The notes below the pieces were generated by a model that was not told the origin of the DNA, ran no database searches, and was given only the letters and a program-made list of their open reading frames with translations. Positions 1-7,665 of a DNA stretch of 64,000 nt are shown one piece after another; within the stretch, counting starts at the first letter, position 1; every line of letters starts with the position of its first letter. The DNA lies in contig CAZJUQ010000054.1 of NCBI GenBank assembly GCA_964549335.1, positions 69,401 to 133,400 of the forward strand, read 5' to 3'. Both the position numbers and the translations under genes were made by a program. Origin of the DNA: Sulfidibacterium sp964549335. GTDB taxonomy: Bacteria; Bacteroidota; Bacteroidia; Bacteroidales; F082.

Positions 1-1
1 A

Positions 2-844
2 AAGGTTTTTGAGCAACTGGACAAAAGTGTGCAATTTGTTTTTGTTGACGACGGCAGTCTCGACACAAGTTGGGATGTACTTTTAAAGATAAAAGATAAA
101 AATCGGGACAACGTAACAATAATCAGGTTAAACAAAAATTACGGTCAGCACAATGCAACATTTTGCGGCATACAGCACGCAAAAGGCGAAACCATTATTA
201 CCATGGACGACGATTTGCAACATCCTCCCGAAGAGATAACAAAGTTGATAGCACGAAGAGAGGAGCGGAAAAGCGAACTCGTTTACGGTTTTTTCAACAA
301 AAAAAAGCATTCGATGTACCGCAATTTGGGCAGCCGATTGGTAAGAAAAACGGCGGAACGGTTTCTCGACCGTCCCGAGCAGGTTTCATCGTTCAGGCTT
401 ATCAGCAGAACCGTTACCGAAAAAATTTTGCAGCATAACAGAAATTTTATCTTTATTGACGAACTTCTGTGGTGGTACACCGACGAAATTGACTTTGCCT
501 ACGTTGAACATCACAAAAGAAAATACAAAAAATCGGGTTACACTTACGGCGCACTTTGGAAGTTTATGACCAATATGATGATATATTATACCAACTTCCC
601 GTTGCGTCTTATGGTATATACCGGACTTCTTTTCTCGGTTTTCTTTTTTGCCGTTACAATATATTATCTGCTTGCCAAAATATTTTATGATGTGCCGCTC
701 GGTTATACCTCAATAATAGTAAGCATATTGTTTTCGACCAGTTTGATACTTTTCAGCCTCGGTGTCATTGGCGAATATATCAGCAGACTATACACTTTTC
801 AAAACCAAAAACCCCCCTTTATCATCAAAGAGATTAAAGAATGA
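2..844 (+). CDS. GtrB/ArnC-like family 2 glycosyltransferase (5' end missing)
   Basis: This is a membrane-bound family 2 glycosyltransferase that probably moves a sugar onto a polyprenyl-phosphate carrier for surface polysaccharide assembly. The GT-A core shows FVFVDDGS and MDDDLQHPPE, the nucleotide-sugar and metal-binding acidic motifs. The C-terminus has two membrane segments (about residues 190-220 and 230-255) and ends in the family signature GVIGEYISRLY. The reading frame is open to base 2, and codons upstream of the GTG at 29 read as a normal GT2 N-terminus, so the start lies outside the window; about 40 residues are probably missing. It overlaps the next gene by ATGA at 841-844, so the two are translationally coupled. 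The exact sugar cannot be told from sequence. Confidence 0.88.
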   Translation, partial: KVFEQLDKSVQFVFVDDGSLDTSWDVLLKIKDKNRDNVTIIRLNKNYGQHNATFCGIQHAKGETIITMDDDLQHPPEEITKLIARREERKSELVYGFFNKKKHSMYRNLGSRLVRKTAERFLDRPEQVSSFRLISRTVTEKILQHNRNFIFIDELLWWYTDEIDFAYVEHHKRKYKKSGYTYGALWKFMTNMMIYYTNFPLRLMVYTGLLFSVFFFAVTIYYLLAKIFYDVPLGYTSIIVSILFSTSLILFSLGVIGEYISRLYTFQNQKPPFIIKEIKE

Positions 845-1518
845 AGGTAGAAACAAACGGTATAATGATAGAGCGCCTCCAAGAAAAAGATATTGAACTG
901 GTAAGAGAATGGCGCAATTCGGATTACATTCGCAATTTTATGAACTTCAGGGAATATATTACTCCCGAAATGCAAAAAAAATGGTTCGAAAGCATAAACA
1001 ACTTTAACAATTTTTATTTTATCATCCACTACAAGGGTAAAAAAGTAGGTTTGGGAAACATTAAAAACGTTAATTGGGAAGAGCGTTCGGGCGAAGCAGG
1101 TGTGTTTGTCGTCGACAAAAACTTACTGGGATCGTTTTTACCCGTTGTGGGAGCATTAACCATGAGTTCTCTCGTCTTCGATATCTTCGATTTCCATAAA
1201 CTGTATGCCCAAATCAGAGTGGATAATAAACGGGCAAAAAAGTTCAACCGTGTATTCGGCTACAAAATGTTGCCCGGCGAAGAGAATAAAGAGAGTCAAA
1301 TGCACATTTTATCAAAAGAGGATTTTTACAAAAGCACGAAAAAGTTCTTTATTTTGATGAAGACAATGGGGTTCAGCACAAAAAACCTTAAAATAGTAAT
1401 AGAACCCGTCGATTTTGAAACCGATTTTGCAGAACGCATTATTAAACTCATAGAACAATCGCCCTTACTTTTCGACGTAAAAAGAACGGGAAACGAGATT
1501 ATTTACACCGAGGTATAA
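841..1518 (+). CDS. GNAT-family N-acetyltransferase with C-terminal extension
   Basis: This 225-residue protein begins with a RimJ/RimL-like GNAT fold (about residues 8-150): an N-terminal MIERLQEKDIELVREWRN helix, a beta strand with KKVGLGNIKNV, and a C-terminal YAQIRVDNKRAKKF region typical of acetyl-CoA binding. Neighbouring a GtrB-like transferase with a 4-base overlap, it may acetylate an amino-sugar precursor of a surface glycan, as PseH/WecD-type enzymes do; this is inference. About 65 residues after the GNAT domain (from about residue 160) are not part of the usual fold and I do not recognise them. The next gene is convergent, only 4 bases away. Confidence 0.75.
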   Translation: MKVETNGIMIERLQEKDIELVREWRNSDYIRNFMNFREYITPEMQKKWFESINNFNNFYFIIHYKGKKVGLGNIKNVNWEERSGEAGVFVVDKNLLGSFLPVVGALTMSSLVFDIFDFHKLYAQIRVDNKRAKKFNRVFGYKMLPGEENKESQMHILSKEDFYKSTKKFFILMKTMGFSTKNLKIVIEPVDFETDFAERIIKLIEQSPLLFDVKRTGNEIIYTEV

Positions 1519-1522
1519 ACCG

Positions 1523-2335
1523 TTACCATACCAATCCGCTCATGTAACCCACAACCCTGCCCGTGTCGTTTGAAACATCGGCGCTTGTGCGATAGTCAAG
1601 CAATGCGGTATTATAGCCATTGTCCGATGCCACCTTTGTAAGGGCTTTTAATCCCGTTATACCGCAAGCCTCACAACCTTCGCCGTACATCTTCACATCC
1701 TTTTTTTCAAACGCCTTTATGCATATGGCATCCAACCACCGGGCGGTAGCCTCTGTATGAAAATGACTCAAATCGCTGCTTATTACCACCGCACAATTAT
1801 CATTACGTAACACCTCCGAAATTATTTCCGCAACCAGATTCATGCCGGCATCACCGTATATCAACTCTACAATGCGGGCTTGCCCGTTATAATGCGCAAT
1901 AAAGGGCATTTGAGTTTCGGTACTGTGCTCTTTGTAATGCGCCTCCTTATTAAAAACAAATGCAAACTTCCCGTGTAATGTTTCCAGCATATCGGTAGCG
2001 GTTTTAAGTATCCCTTGCGGTGTCTCGTAATATTCGGTAAATGCTGCACTTACCCCCTTAAAATAGACATGGTGACTGGGACCTATTACGACGATACACT
2101 GCGGTTTTGAGTTTGCTAATGCTTTGTGTGCCGCATTTGCCGTAAATCCGCTGTAAACATATCCTGCATGAGGCGAAATTACGGCACGCGGTTTCTTGTT
2201 CATGTAAGAGTATCCTTTTACCAAGGGCAAATTTTTATTAAAAACCTCTATAAGCCTGTCAATTTCGACACGCGATGACGGATAAAACATGCCGCTGTTT
2301 CCGGCTTTACGGTATTTTTCAAATATCAGTTCCAT
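1523..2335 (-). CDS. amrB: AmmeMemoRadiSam system protein B (Memo family)
   Basis: This Memo-family protein is the last gene of an amrA-amrS-amrB operon. Memo proteins have a metal-binding cleft related to LigB-type non-haem dioxygenases, and the likely metal or active-site residues are visible: SPHAGYVYSG near the N-terminus, GPSHHVYFKGVS, HSTETQMPFI, SSDLSHFH and a late CEACG. I place the start at the ATG at 2335 (MELIFEKYRKAG) rather than further upstream, because Memo proteins begin just before the SGMFYPSS-like segment; this leaves a 10-base overlap with amrS and a 270-residue product. The biochemical role of the three-protein system is not settled. Confidence 0.9.
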   Translation of the reverse strand: MELIFEKYRKAGNSGMFYPSSRVEIDRLIEVFNKNLPLVKGYSYMNKKPRAVISPHAGYVYSGFTANAAHKALANSKPQCIVVIGPSHHVYFKGVSAAFTEYYETPQGILKTATDMLETLHGKFAFVFNKEAHYKEHSTETQMPFIAHYNGQARIVELIYGDAGMNLVAEIISEVLRNDNCAVVISSDLSHFHTEATARWLDAICIKAFEKKDVKMYGEGCEACGITGLKALTKVASDNGYNTALLDYRTSADVSNDTGRVVGYMSGLVW

Positions 2336-3312
2336 ACTCCGTCGATTTTTGTACCACAATATTTGCATTTTCCGTCAACCAAACTGTTTTTCGAGATATA
2401 ATATCCCCTTCTGACTATCAACTCTTTTCCGCAACCCGGACAAGTTGTTATTGCCGGCTCTGAAACATTTCCTTTATAAACATATTTCAACCCCCTTTTC
2501 TTACCGGTTTCGTAAGCTCTTTGTAAAGATTGCAAACTCGTATGGTTTTTATCCGTCATTTTGTAATGGGGATAAAAAGCCGAAATATGCCAAGGGGTAC
2601 TATTTCCAAGCTCGCCGGCAATAAATCCGGCAATGTCGTCCAACTGCGAACCGCCATCGTTTTCGCCTGGCACAACAAGTGTTGTAACCTCTATCCAGAA
2701 ACCGTTTTTTCTCAACAATTTCAAAGTGTCAAGCACCCCTTCAAGAGTTCCTTTCAAGGTTTTTTTATAATATGCGGCATCAAAACTTTTCAGGTCAACA
2801 TTAAAAGCGTCTATTATCCCCATCATGTCATTAATAACCTCTTCTGACTCCATTCCGTTGGTAACAAAGACGTTTTTTATCCCTTTTGATTTTGCCAATA
2901 GAGCCGTATCGCGGGCAAAAGGATAAAACACCGAGGGCTCGTTATAAGTATATGCTATTGTTTTACAGTTGTTTTTTAGGGCAAGAGCAACAATTTGTGC
3001 GGGAGTAACCTCTTGGGAGAAAGAGAGGTCGCCGGTTTGCGAAATTTGCCAGTTTTGACAAAACGGACATTGCAAATTACATCCCACAGTACCAATGGAG
3101 AGTGCGGTGGAACCGGGCAAAAAATGGTACAACGGCTTTTTTTCCACAGGATCGATATTCAGGGCTGCCACTTTACCGTAAACCAAATTCTCAAGTGCGC
3201 CCTTTTCGTTTTTATTAACACCGCAAATGCCGGTTTGCCCCTCCTTCAAATTGCAATAATGGCGGCAAAGCAGACACCTTATCCCTTTTGATGTTTGTTG
3301 ATAATATGTCAT
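2326..3312 (-). CDS. amrS: AmmeMemoRadiSam system radical SAM enzyme
   Basis: This 328-residue radical SAM protein of the PflA-like AmrS family carries the CxxxCxxC iron-sulfur motif in GCNLQCPFCQNWQIS. It has an N-terminal cysteine-rich segment (CLLCRHYCNLKEGQTGICG), and the C-terminus holds a zinc-ribbon-like pair (CPGCGK and CKYCGTKIDG). The middle contains AYTYNEPSVF and VTNGMESEEV, typical for the family. It overlaps amrA by 4 bases (3309-3312, ATGA) and amrB by 10 bases, so the three are co-translated. It presumably makes a 5'-deoxyadenosyl radical that acts with the AMMECR1 and Memo partners; the substrate is unknown. Confidence 0.93.
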   Translation of the reverse strand: MTYYQQTSKGIRCLLCRHYCNLKEGQTGICGVNKNEKGALENLVYGKVAALNIDPVEKKPLYHFLPGSTALSIGTVGCNLQCPFCQNWQISQTGDLSFSQEVTPAQIVALALKNNCKTIAYTYNEPSVFYPFARDTALLAKSKGIKNVFVTNGMESEEVINDMMGIIDAFNVDLKSFDAAYYKKTLKGTLEGVLDTLKLLRKNGFWIEVTTLVVPGENDGGSQLDDIAGFIAGELGNSTPWHISAFYPHYKMTDKNHTSLQSLQRAYETGKKRGLKYVYKGNVSEPAITTCPGCGKELIVRRGYYISKNSLVDGKCKYCGTKIDGVWN

Positions 3313-3872
3313 CTCTCCTCCTCAAAAATTTCAACTTCGAAACGGTAAATACCGGGGTGACTGTATATGCAGTCGCCCTCAAGTCCCGCTTTAAGACAAA
3401 GATGATAAAAGAACACATCGAAAGAGGGTAACTTGTCCCAAACCTGAGGCAAAAACACTGCCCTTCTGAATCCTTTCGATAGTATTATGCCGTCTTTCCC
3501 GGGGACAAGAAGACCTTTAAGTTCGTCAACACTGCTATAAATAACCTCTTCCGGTTTCGACAAAAGCGAAATTTCTATGGAGATATCCTCCATTTCATCC
3601 GGTTCCACCGGTTGGAACCTGCTGTCGCTGAATGCCGCCGCACGGGCATTGTGAATTATATCGTCCAACAACATGCGGTGTGCTTCAATACTTCCTATAC
3701 AGCCGCGCAATTGTCCCTCTTTGTTGAGGGTAACAAAAACGGCACCGGGTTCGGCAAGACGTGGATATCGCCCTGTCAAATACTCCTTGTCTATCAGTTT
3801 TGCGCCTGTCAGCTTTTCCATTATCGCCTTCCGCGCAACATCAAGCATCGCTTTTTTTAACGAATCTTCCAT
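3309..3872 (-). CDS. amrA: AmmeMemoRadiSam system protein A (AMMECR1 domain)
   Basis: This is an AMMECR1-domain protein, first gene of the amr operon. It shows the conserved AMMECR1 blocks GCIGSIEAHR, AAFSDSRFQPV, ISIEISLLSKPE, KDGIILSKG and VFLPQVWDKLP. I choose the ATG at 3872 (MEDSLKKAML). An ATG 36 bases upstream is in frame, but a GAGGGG purine stretch sits 8-9 bases before the 3872 start and the homologous region begins there, giving 187 residues. A -7 box at 3921-3928 lies about 50 bases upstream. AMMECR1 is conserved from archaea to humans, with unknown chemistry. Confidence 0.9.
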   Translation of the reverse strand: MEDSLKKAMLDVARKAIMEKLTGAKLIDKEYLTGRYPRLAEPGAVFVTLNKEGQLRGCIGSIEAHRMLLDDIIHNARAAAFSDSRFQPVEPDEMEDISIEISLLSKPEEVIYSSVDELKGLLVPGKDGIILSKGFRRAVFLPQVWDKLPSFDVFFYHLCLKAGLEGDCIYSHPGIYRFEVEIFEEER

Positions 3873-3920
3873 CGATTTTCCCCTCTTTTTTAAAAAGGCA
3901 AACTTCAAATTTTATACCAA

Positions 3921-3928
3921 CAAAGATA
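3921..3928 (-). promoter_or_regulatory. Bacteroidota -7 box upstream of the amr operon
   Basis: The minus strand reads TATCTTTG, an exact TAnnTTTG match, about 49 bases upstream of the chosen amrA start. I see no clear TTG at 19-21 bases upstream, so this is half a promoter. Confidence 0.5.
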
Positions 3929-3964
3929 ATAAAAACGATAGGTTAACAGAATATTACAGGCAAT

Positions 3965-3999
3965 AAAAAAAGCAAAACCCCTTCCGGAATTTTGCTTTT
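3965..3999 (-). terminator. Rho-independent terminator after the 4022-5038 gene
   Basis: Inverted repeat AAAAGCAAAA / TTTTGCTTTT (3968-3977 and 3990-3999) with a CCCCTTCCGGAA middle. On the minus strand it is followed by a T run, and it begins 22 bases after the stop of the exported protein gene. Confidence 0.85.
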
Positions 4000-4021
4000 C
4001 TCATCTTTCCATTCAAGTCTT

Positions 4022-5038
4022 TCACTGAATGTCAACGGCAATTTTTCTAAAGTCGTTCAAAAGTTTAGTCACTTTGTTTTCAACGCTTTTTATATCTCCC
4101 TGTTTTGAAAGTTCATTCAATTGTTGTTCAATGGCCTCTTCCTTTTTTATGCCTGATTCCAAAGCGGTTTTATCAAATTTAAGGTATTGGAACTTTCCGG
4201 AGCGTTCCAAGAACTTTTTACCCGAGCGGATATCACTGTGAACAAGAGCTGCGGCTTCAGGCAAAATATTTGCGGCTTTATCATACATACCTTTATTGAT
4301 AAATGCTTTAAAATCGTTCGAGAGTGAGGCGGCTTTTTTATTCCGGTTGCTGCGTAATTTGTTAAACGATTCCAACTGGCGGTTTTCCATTCTTCTGAAA
4401 TAGGAAGGAGGCAAATTGTTTTTTGCCGGTTTGGCAGGCTGGTTATGTACCATATGAACCATATGACCGCCGCCGTAATTATTATGGTTTTTCAAAGAGG
4501 ATGTACCGCTATTTCCGTGAGCTTGCGGCTCAATTTTATCGTATTTTCTCAAGTTGGTTTTCATGAGGTTTAAAAATTCGGACAAATTTCCTCTTATCCC
4601 GCTCAACTTTCGCTGATTCGTCATATTTATTTCGGGATTGAAGTCCTTCAGTTTGTTAAAAAGATATTTTTCCCTGTTCAACCTGTCGGTAAGTGTTTGT
4701 ATTTCCAATCTCTTGTTAAAAGCGGCACCCGTATTGGGATTGTGTGTCAATTTTCCGGTTTTAATGTCGTAAAGATTTTTTTCGGACCTGCCTATTTCGT
4801 TTGTCGCCAAAGTTATCAACTTTGAACGCTCTTCAAGTACTTTTGCTTTATTTCCTGAACGGTAAGCCGTTTCCAAAATGCTTTTTGCCGTTTCAAAAGC
4901 CTTTATGTCGTTTTGACGGCTACCCTGAATTTGTGTGGCTGTACCCGTTTGTCCGTTTTTTGAAACCAACTGAGCGTAAATATCGGTCACCGAAAAGGTT
5001 ACCGCTAAAACCAATAAATAAACAATTCTTTTTTTCAT
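4022..5038 (-). CDS. Exported helical protein of unknown function
   Basis: I do not recognise this 338-residue protein. From the ATG at 5038 it begins with a clean Sec signal peptide (MKKRIVYLLVLAVTF...DIYAQ). The longer in-frame start at 5089 is unlikely because it falls inside the -7 promoter box. The mature part is mostly charged, predicted helix, with many K, R, E, N and L residues and several short coiled-coil-like stretches (EERSKLITLATNEIGRSEKN, EEAIEQQLNELSKQGD). A His/Met-rich patch (NNYGGGHMVHMVHNQPAKP) lies in the middle. It is monocistronic, with its own promoter box and terminator. A periplasmic role is inferred from the signal peptide only. Confidence 0.75.
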   Translation of the reverse strand: MKKRIVYLLVLAVTFSVTDIYAQLVSKNGQTGTATQIQGSRQNDIKAFETAKSILETAYRSGNKAKVLEERSKLITLATNEIGRSEKNLYDIKTGKLTHNPNTGAAFNKRLEIQTLTDRLNREKYLFNKLKDFNPEINMTNQRKLSGIRGNLSEFLNLMKTNLRKYDKIEPQAHGNSGTSSLKNHNNYGGGHMVHMVHNQPAKPAKNNLPPSYFRRMENRQLESFNKLRSNRNKKAASLSNDFKAFINKGMYDKAANILPEAAALVHSDIRSGKKFLERSGKFQYLKFDKTALESGIKKEEAIEQQLNELSKQGDIKSVENKVTKLLNDFRKIAVDIQ

Positions 5039-5086
5039 AGTCGTGCTTTTTGTTTTACTAAGGTCTATTAAATAACTTTTGTTTTT

Positions 5087-5094
5087 CAAAAATA
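5087..5094 (-). promoter_or_regulatory. -7 box for the 4022-5038 gene
   Basis: Minus strand TATTTTTG (TAnnTTTG consensus), 49 bases before the ATG at 5038. It supports that start and rules out the ATG at 5089. A TTG lies about 15 bases further upstream, shorter than the usual 19-21 spacing. Confidence 0.55.
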
Positions 5095-5096
5095 AT

Positions 5097-5127
5097 CAAA
5101 AAAGTATGCCAAAAAGAGTTGGCATCT
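5097..5127 (-). terminator. Rho-independent terminator after the methyltransferase
   Basis: Perfect 7-bp stem ATGCCAA / TTGGCAT (5106-5112 and 5119-5125) directly after the stop codon at 5128, followed on the minus strand by ACTTTTTTG. Confidence 0.8.
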
Positions 5128-5943
5128 TTATTTCCAGGCTTTGGCTATCAATCCCGTGCCGGTTTTATGAACCATTTTCACATCCAAATAATTAAGCACG
5201 AGAGAAATAGGAAAAGTAACCAGATAATAGAATGGTAAAATAATAAAAAACAGATAAGAAGAATTAAGCATGATAATGGGGTATTTCATACTTAATTTCC
5301 AGGAAATTTTCCCGGGAGTTCCATATTGGTAATAAGCTTCCGTTTTTGAAAAACCGGCTTTTTTCATCTTTTCCTCTATTTCGGCAATGCCGTATCCGTC
5401 TCTTACATGTTCGTCGATAAACGATTCGGTGCCGTCGTGGTCATGGTCGTGCACGTCGCTACCGCCTTGATCCGAAGGAGTTGACACAAGTAACATACCG
5501 CCCTTTTTCATCGATTTGTAATAATTCTTCAAAACTTTAACATCCTCTTCAATATGTTCCATAACGTCAACGCAAAGAATAAGGTCGTACTTATCAGGTT
5601 CCGAAAACCGGGTAAGGTCTGCCACTTCAAAACCGACATTGTTTAAACCGGTACGGCTGAAAAAATTGTTACAATCGTCTATCTGCTCTTGCTTTACGTC
5701 AACACCTTTTATTTTCCAATTCTTGTTTCGGTTGGCCAAATAGAAATCATACTGTCCGAAACCCGAACCTGCATCCAGGATATTGCGCTCGCCCCGGTTT
5801 TCTTTTTCCCACTGTCTCAGAGCTTTACGAATATGCCACGAACGCAACAGCAGCATATCGAGGAGTCTGTAAAACAGTTTTCTTAAAAAGGGTCTTTTGT
5901 TAAATACCGCCCCGAGTTTTCTTTTTACCGGATCGTATTGCAT
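5128..5943 (-). CDS. Membrane-anchored class I SAM-dependent methyltransferase
   Basis: A 271-residue protein with a Rossmann methyltransferase core: motif I ILDAGSGFGQYDFYL (about residue 58), the acidic VDVKQEQID loop, and DLILCVDVMEHIEED as motifs II/III. About 60 C-terminal residues contain one long or two short hydrophobic segments (PIIMLNSSYLFFIILPFYYL and the following VTFPISLVL), so it is probably attached to the inner membrane and may act on a lipid or quinone; the substrate is unknown. A His/Asp cluster (DVHDHDHDGTE) after the core may bind metal. It follows rbfA by 10 bases in the same operon and ends at a terminator. Confidence 0.82.
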   Translation of the reverse strand: MQYDPVKRKLGAVFNKRPFLRKLFYRLLDMLLLRSWHIRKALRQWEKENRGERNILDAGSGFGQYDFYLANRNKNWKIKGVDVKQEQIDDCNNFFSRTGLNNVGFEVADLTRFSEPDKYDLILCVDVMEHIEEDVKVLKNYYKSMKKGGMLLVSTPSDQGGSDVHDHDHDGTESFIDEHVRDGYGIAEIEEKMKKAGFSKTEAYYQYGTPGKISWKLSMKYPIIMLNSSYLFFIILPFYYLVTFPISLVLNYLDVKMVHKTGTGLIAKAWK

Positions 5944-5953
5944 ACATTTAAGG

Positions 5954-6295
5954 TTAGTCGTTTTTCAAAAGATTTTCTATTTTTTCGATATAATCGAGCG
6001 AATCGTCAATATAAAAGCGCAATTCAGGTACCGAACGCAACTGGTGCCTGATACGCATTCCGAGCTTACCCCTTATCTCCGGAGTGTGTTTTCGGATATC
6101 CTCCATCAATGCCGCCTGATTTTTTGTGGCAAACAGACTCAAATAGACTTTTGCCAAAGTTAAATCGGGGGTAACCCTCACCTTTGTCACCGTAACCATA
6201 CTATGCCCCGTAACATGTCCCAACTCGCGCTGGAATATCTCTCCCAAATCGCGCATTAACAATTTATTTATCCTTTCTTGCCGTTTTGTTTCCAT
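5954..6295 (-). CDS. rbfA: Ribosome-binding factor A
   Basis: RbfA helps mature the 30S subunit by binding near the 5' helix of 16S rRNA. The 113-residue length and KH-like fold agree: ERINKLLMRDLGEIFQREL, VTVTKVRVTPDLTLAKVYLS, and RHQLRSVPELRFYIDDSLD are the family blocks. A TACTTTTG -7 box ends only 4 bases upstream of the ATG, so the transcript may be almost leaderless. It is first in a two-gene unit with the membrane methyltransferase. Confidence 0.95.
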   Translation of the reverse strand: METKRQERINKLLMRDLGEIFQRELGHVTGHSMVTVTKVRVTPDLTLAKVYLSLFATKNQAALMEDIRKHTPEIRGKLGMRIRHQLRSVPELRFYIDDSLDYIEKIENLLKND

Positions 6296-6299
6296 GCTG

Positions 6300-6307
6300 C
6301 AAAAGTA
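6300..6307 (-). promoter_or_regulatory. -7 box immediately before rbfA
   Basis: Minus strand TACTTTTG matches TAnnTTTG and ends 4 bases before the rbfA ATG at 6295. Transcription would begin at or within a few bases of the start codon, implying a leaderless mRNA. No good TTG is seen at the usual distance. Confidence 0.4.
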
Positions 6308-6370
6308 TTATTTTTAACCGAACAGGTTAACACAAAACAAAATGTTCCCACCGTTTAATAATATATTTTT

Positions 6371-7537
6371 TCAAGCCAACATCACGGGAGCCACATATTT
6401 GTCAATGTCCTCCTTATCTATGGTATCACCCGACAAAATAAGTAAGCGTTCCACCACATTGTGCAGTTCGCGTACATTTCCCGACCAATTGAATTCCTGA
6501 AGACGTTTCAAAGCCTCTTCCGTTATTTTTCTCGGAGGTTTTCCTTGAACCGCCGACAATTCATCAATAAAATGTTCAACAAGCAAAGGAATATCCTCTT
6601 TGCGTTGGCGTAAGGCGGGAACATGAAGCACTATCACGCTTAAACGGTGATATAAATCTTCCCTGAAATTTCCTTTTTTTATCTCTTCTTTCAGGTCTTT
6701 GTTTGTAGCGGCTATTACACGAACATCCACCGGAATATCTTTTTCGCCGCCTACTCTTACTATTTTATTCTCTTGCAAAGCCCGCAACACTTTTGCTTGT
6801 GCCGCCAAACTCATATCACCTATTTCGTCCAAAAACAGCGTCCCGCCGCTGGCAAGTTCAAAATCGCCCTTTCTCTGTTTAATTGCCGAAGTAAAAGAGC
6901 CCTTTTCATGTCCGAAAAGTTGACTCTCTATCAACTCGGAAGGTATGGCGGCACAGTTAACCTCAATAAATGGTGATTTTGCCCTGTTGCTCTGTTCGTG
7001 AATTTGCCTTGCCACGAGTTCCTTGCCCGTGCCGTTTTCTCCCGAAATAAGAACACGTGCCGACGTGGGTGCTATTTTCATAATCATCTCCTTCAAATCC
7101 GTAATTGCCTTTGATTTTCCCACAATCTCATACCTTTTCTGAACCTCGCGTTTTAACTTTTTCGTCTCAACAACCAAATCTTTTTTATCAATGGCATTCC
7201 GTACCGTTACCAATAAACGGTTCAAATCGGGAGGCTTTACTATAAAATCGTATGCACCTTTCTTTATGGCATCCACGGCGGTTTCAATGGTTCCGTGCCC
7301 CGAAATCATTATTACGGGACTTTCGCTGAACTTTTGAAGCTTTTGCAATACCTCTATCCCGTCCATTTCAGGCATCTTTATGTCGAGCAATATGGCATCG
7401 TATGCCGTTTCTTGTGCCATCTCCAAAGCATTGGAACCTTTAGCCGCCAAATCAACCTCATATTTCTCAAATTCCAATATCTCTTTTAACGTCCGTCTTA
7501 TGCTGCTCTCATCGTCAACAACCAAAATTTTAGCCAT
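6371..7537 (-). CDS. Sigma-54-type response regulator lacking a DNA-binding domain
   Basis: This 388-residue NtrC-like regulator has an N-terminal receiver (VVDDES, phosphorylatable Asp in AILLDIKMPEMDG, and KPPD), a linker helix, and a sigma-54-interaction AAA+ domain with Walker A GENGTGKE, Walker B TLFLDEIGDM and arginine finger region FREDLYHRL. The sigma-54 contact loop is GSFTSA instead of the usual GAFTGA. The protein stops right after the AAA+ lid (NWSGNVRELHNVVERL...KYVAPVMLA), so the Fis-type helix-turn-helix found in NtrC, about 60-80 residues, is absent. No continuation in any frame follows the stop, so this is a real domain absence rather than a frameshift. No kinase partner is adjacent. 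Confidence 0.92.
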   Translation of the reverse strand: MAKILVVDDESSIRRTLKEILEFEKYEVDLAAKGSNALEMAQETAYDAILLDIKMPEMDGIEVLQKLQKFSESPVIMISGHGTIETAVDAIKKGAYDFIVKPPDLNRLLVTVRNAIDKKDLVVETKKLKREVQKRYEIVGKSKAITDLKEMIMKIAPTSARVLISGENGTGKELVARQIHEQSNRAKSPFIEVNCAAIPSELIESQLFGHEKGSFTSAIKQRKGDFELASGGTLFLDEIGDMSLAAQAKVLRALQENKIVRVGGEKDIPVDVRVIAATNKDLKEEIKKGNFREDLYHRLSVIVLHVPALRQRKEDIPLLVEHFIDELSAVQGKPPRKITEEALKRLQEFNWSGNVRELHNVVERLLILSGDTIDKEDIDKYVAPVMLA

Positions 7538-7638
7538 ATCGTTTATTGTTTAATTCTCCGCGAAAATAACCAACTTATTGCAATTATCACCACCTAACCC
7601 GCTATTTTGACGCTGTACTTTCAAACCGTAAAAATCAA

Positions 7639-7646
7639 TAACTTTG
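7639..7646 (+). promoter_or_regulatory. -7 box before the FG-GAP protein gene
   Basis: TAACTTTG fits TAnnTTTG and lies 19 bases before the ATG at 7666. The nearest TTG (7607-7609) is about 29 bases upstream, longer than ideal. Confidence 0.4.
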
Positions 7647-7665
7647 TAAAAATTTATCGTGAACA

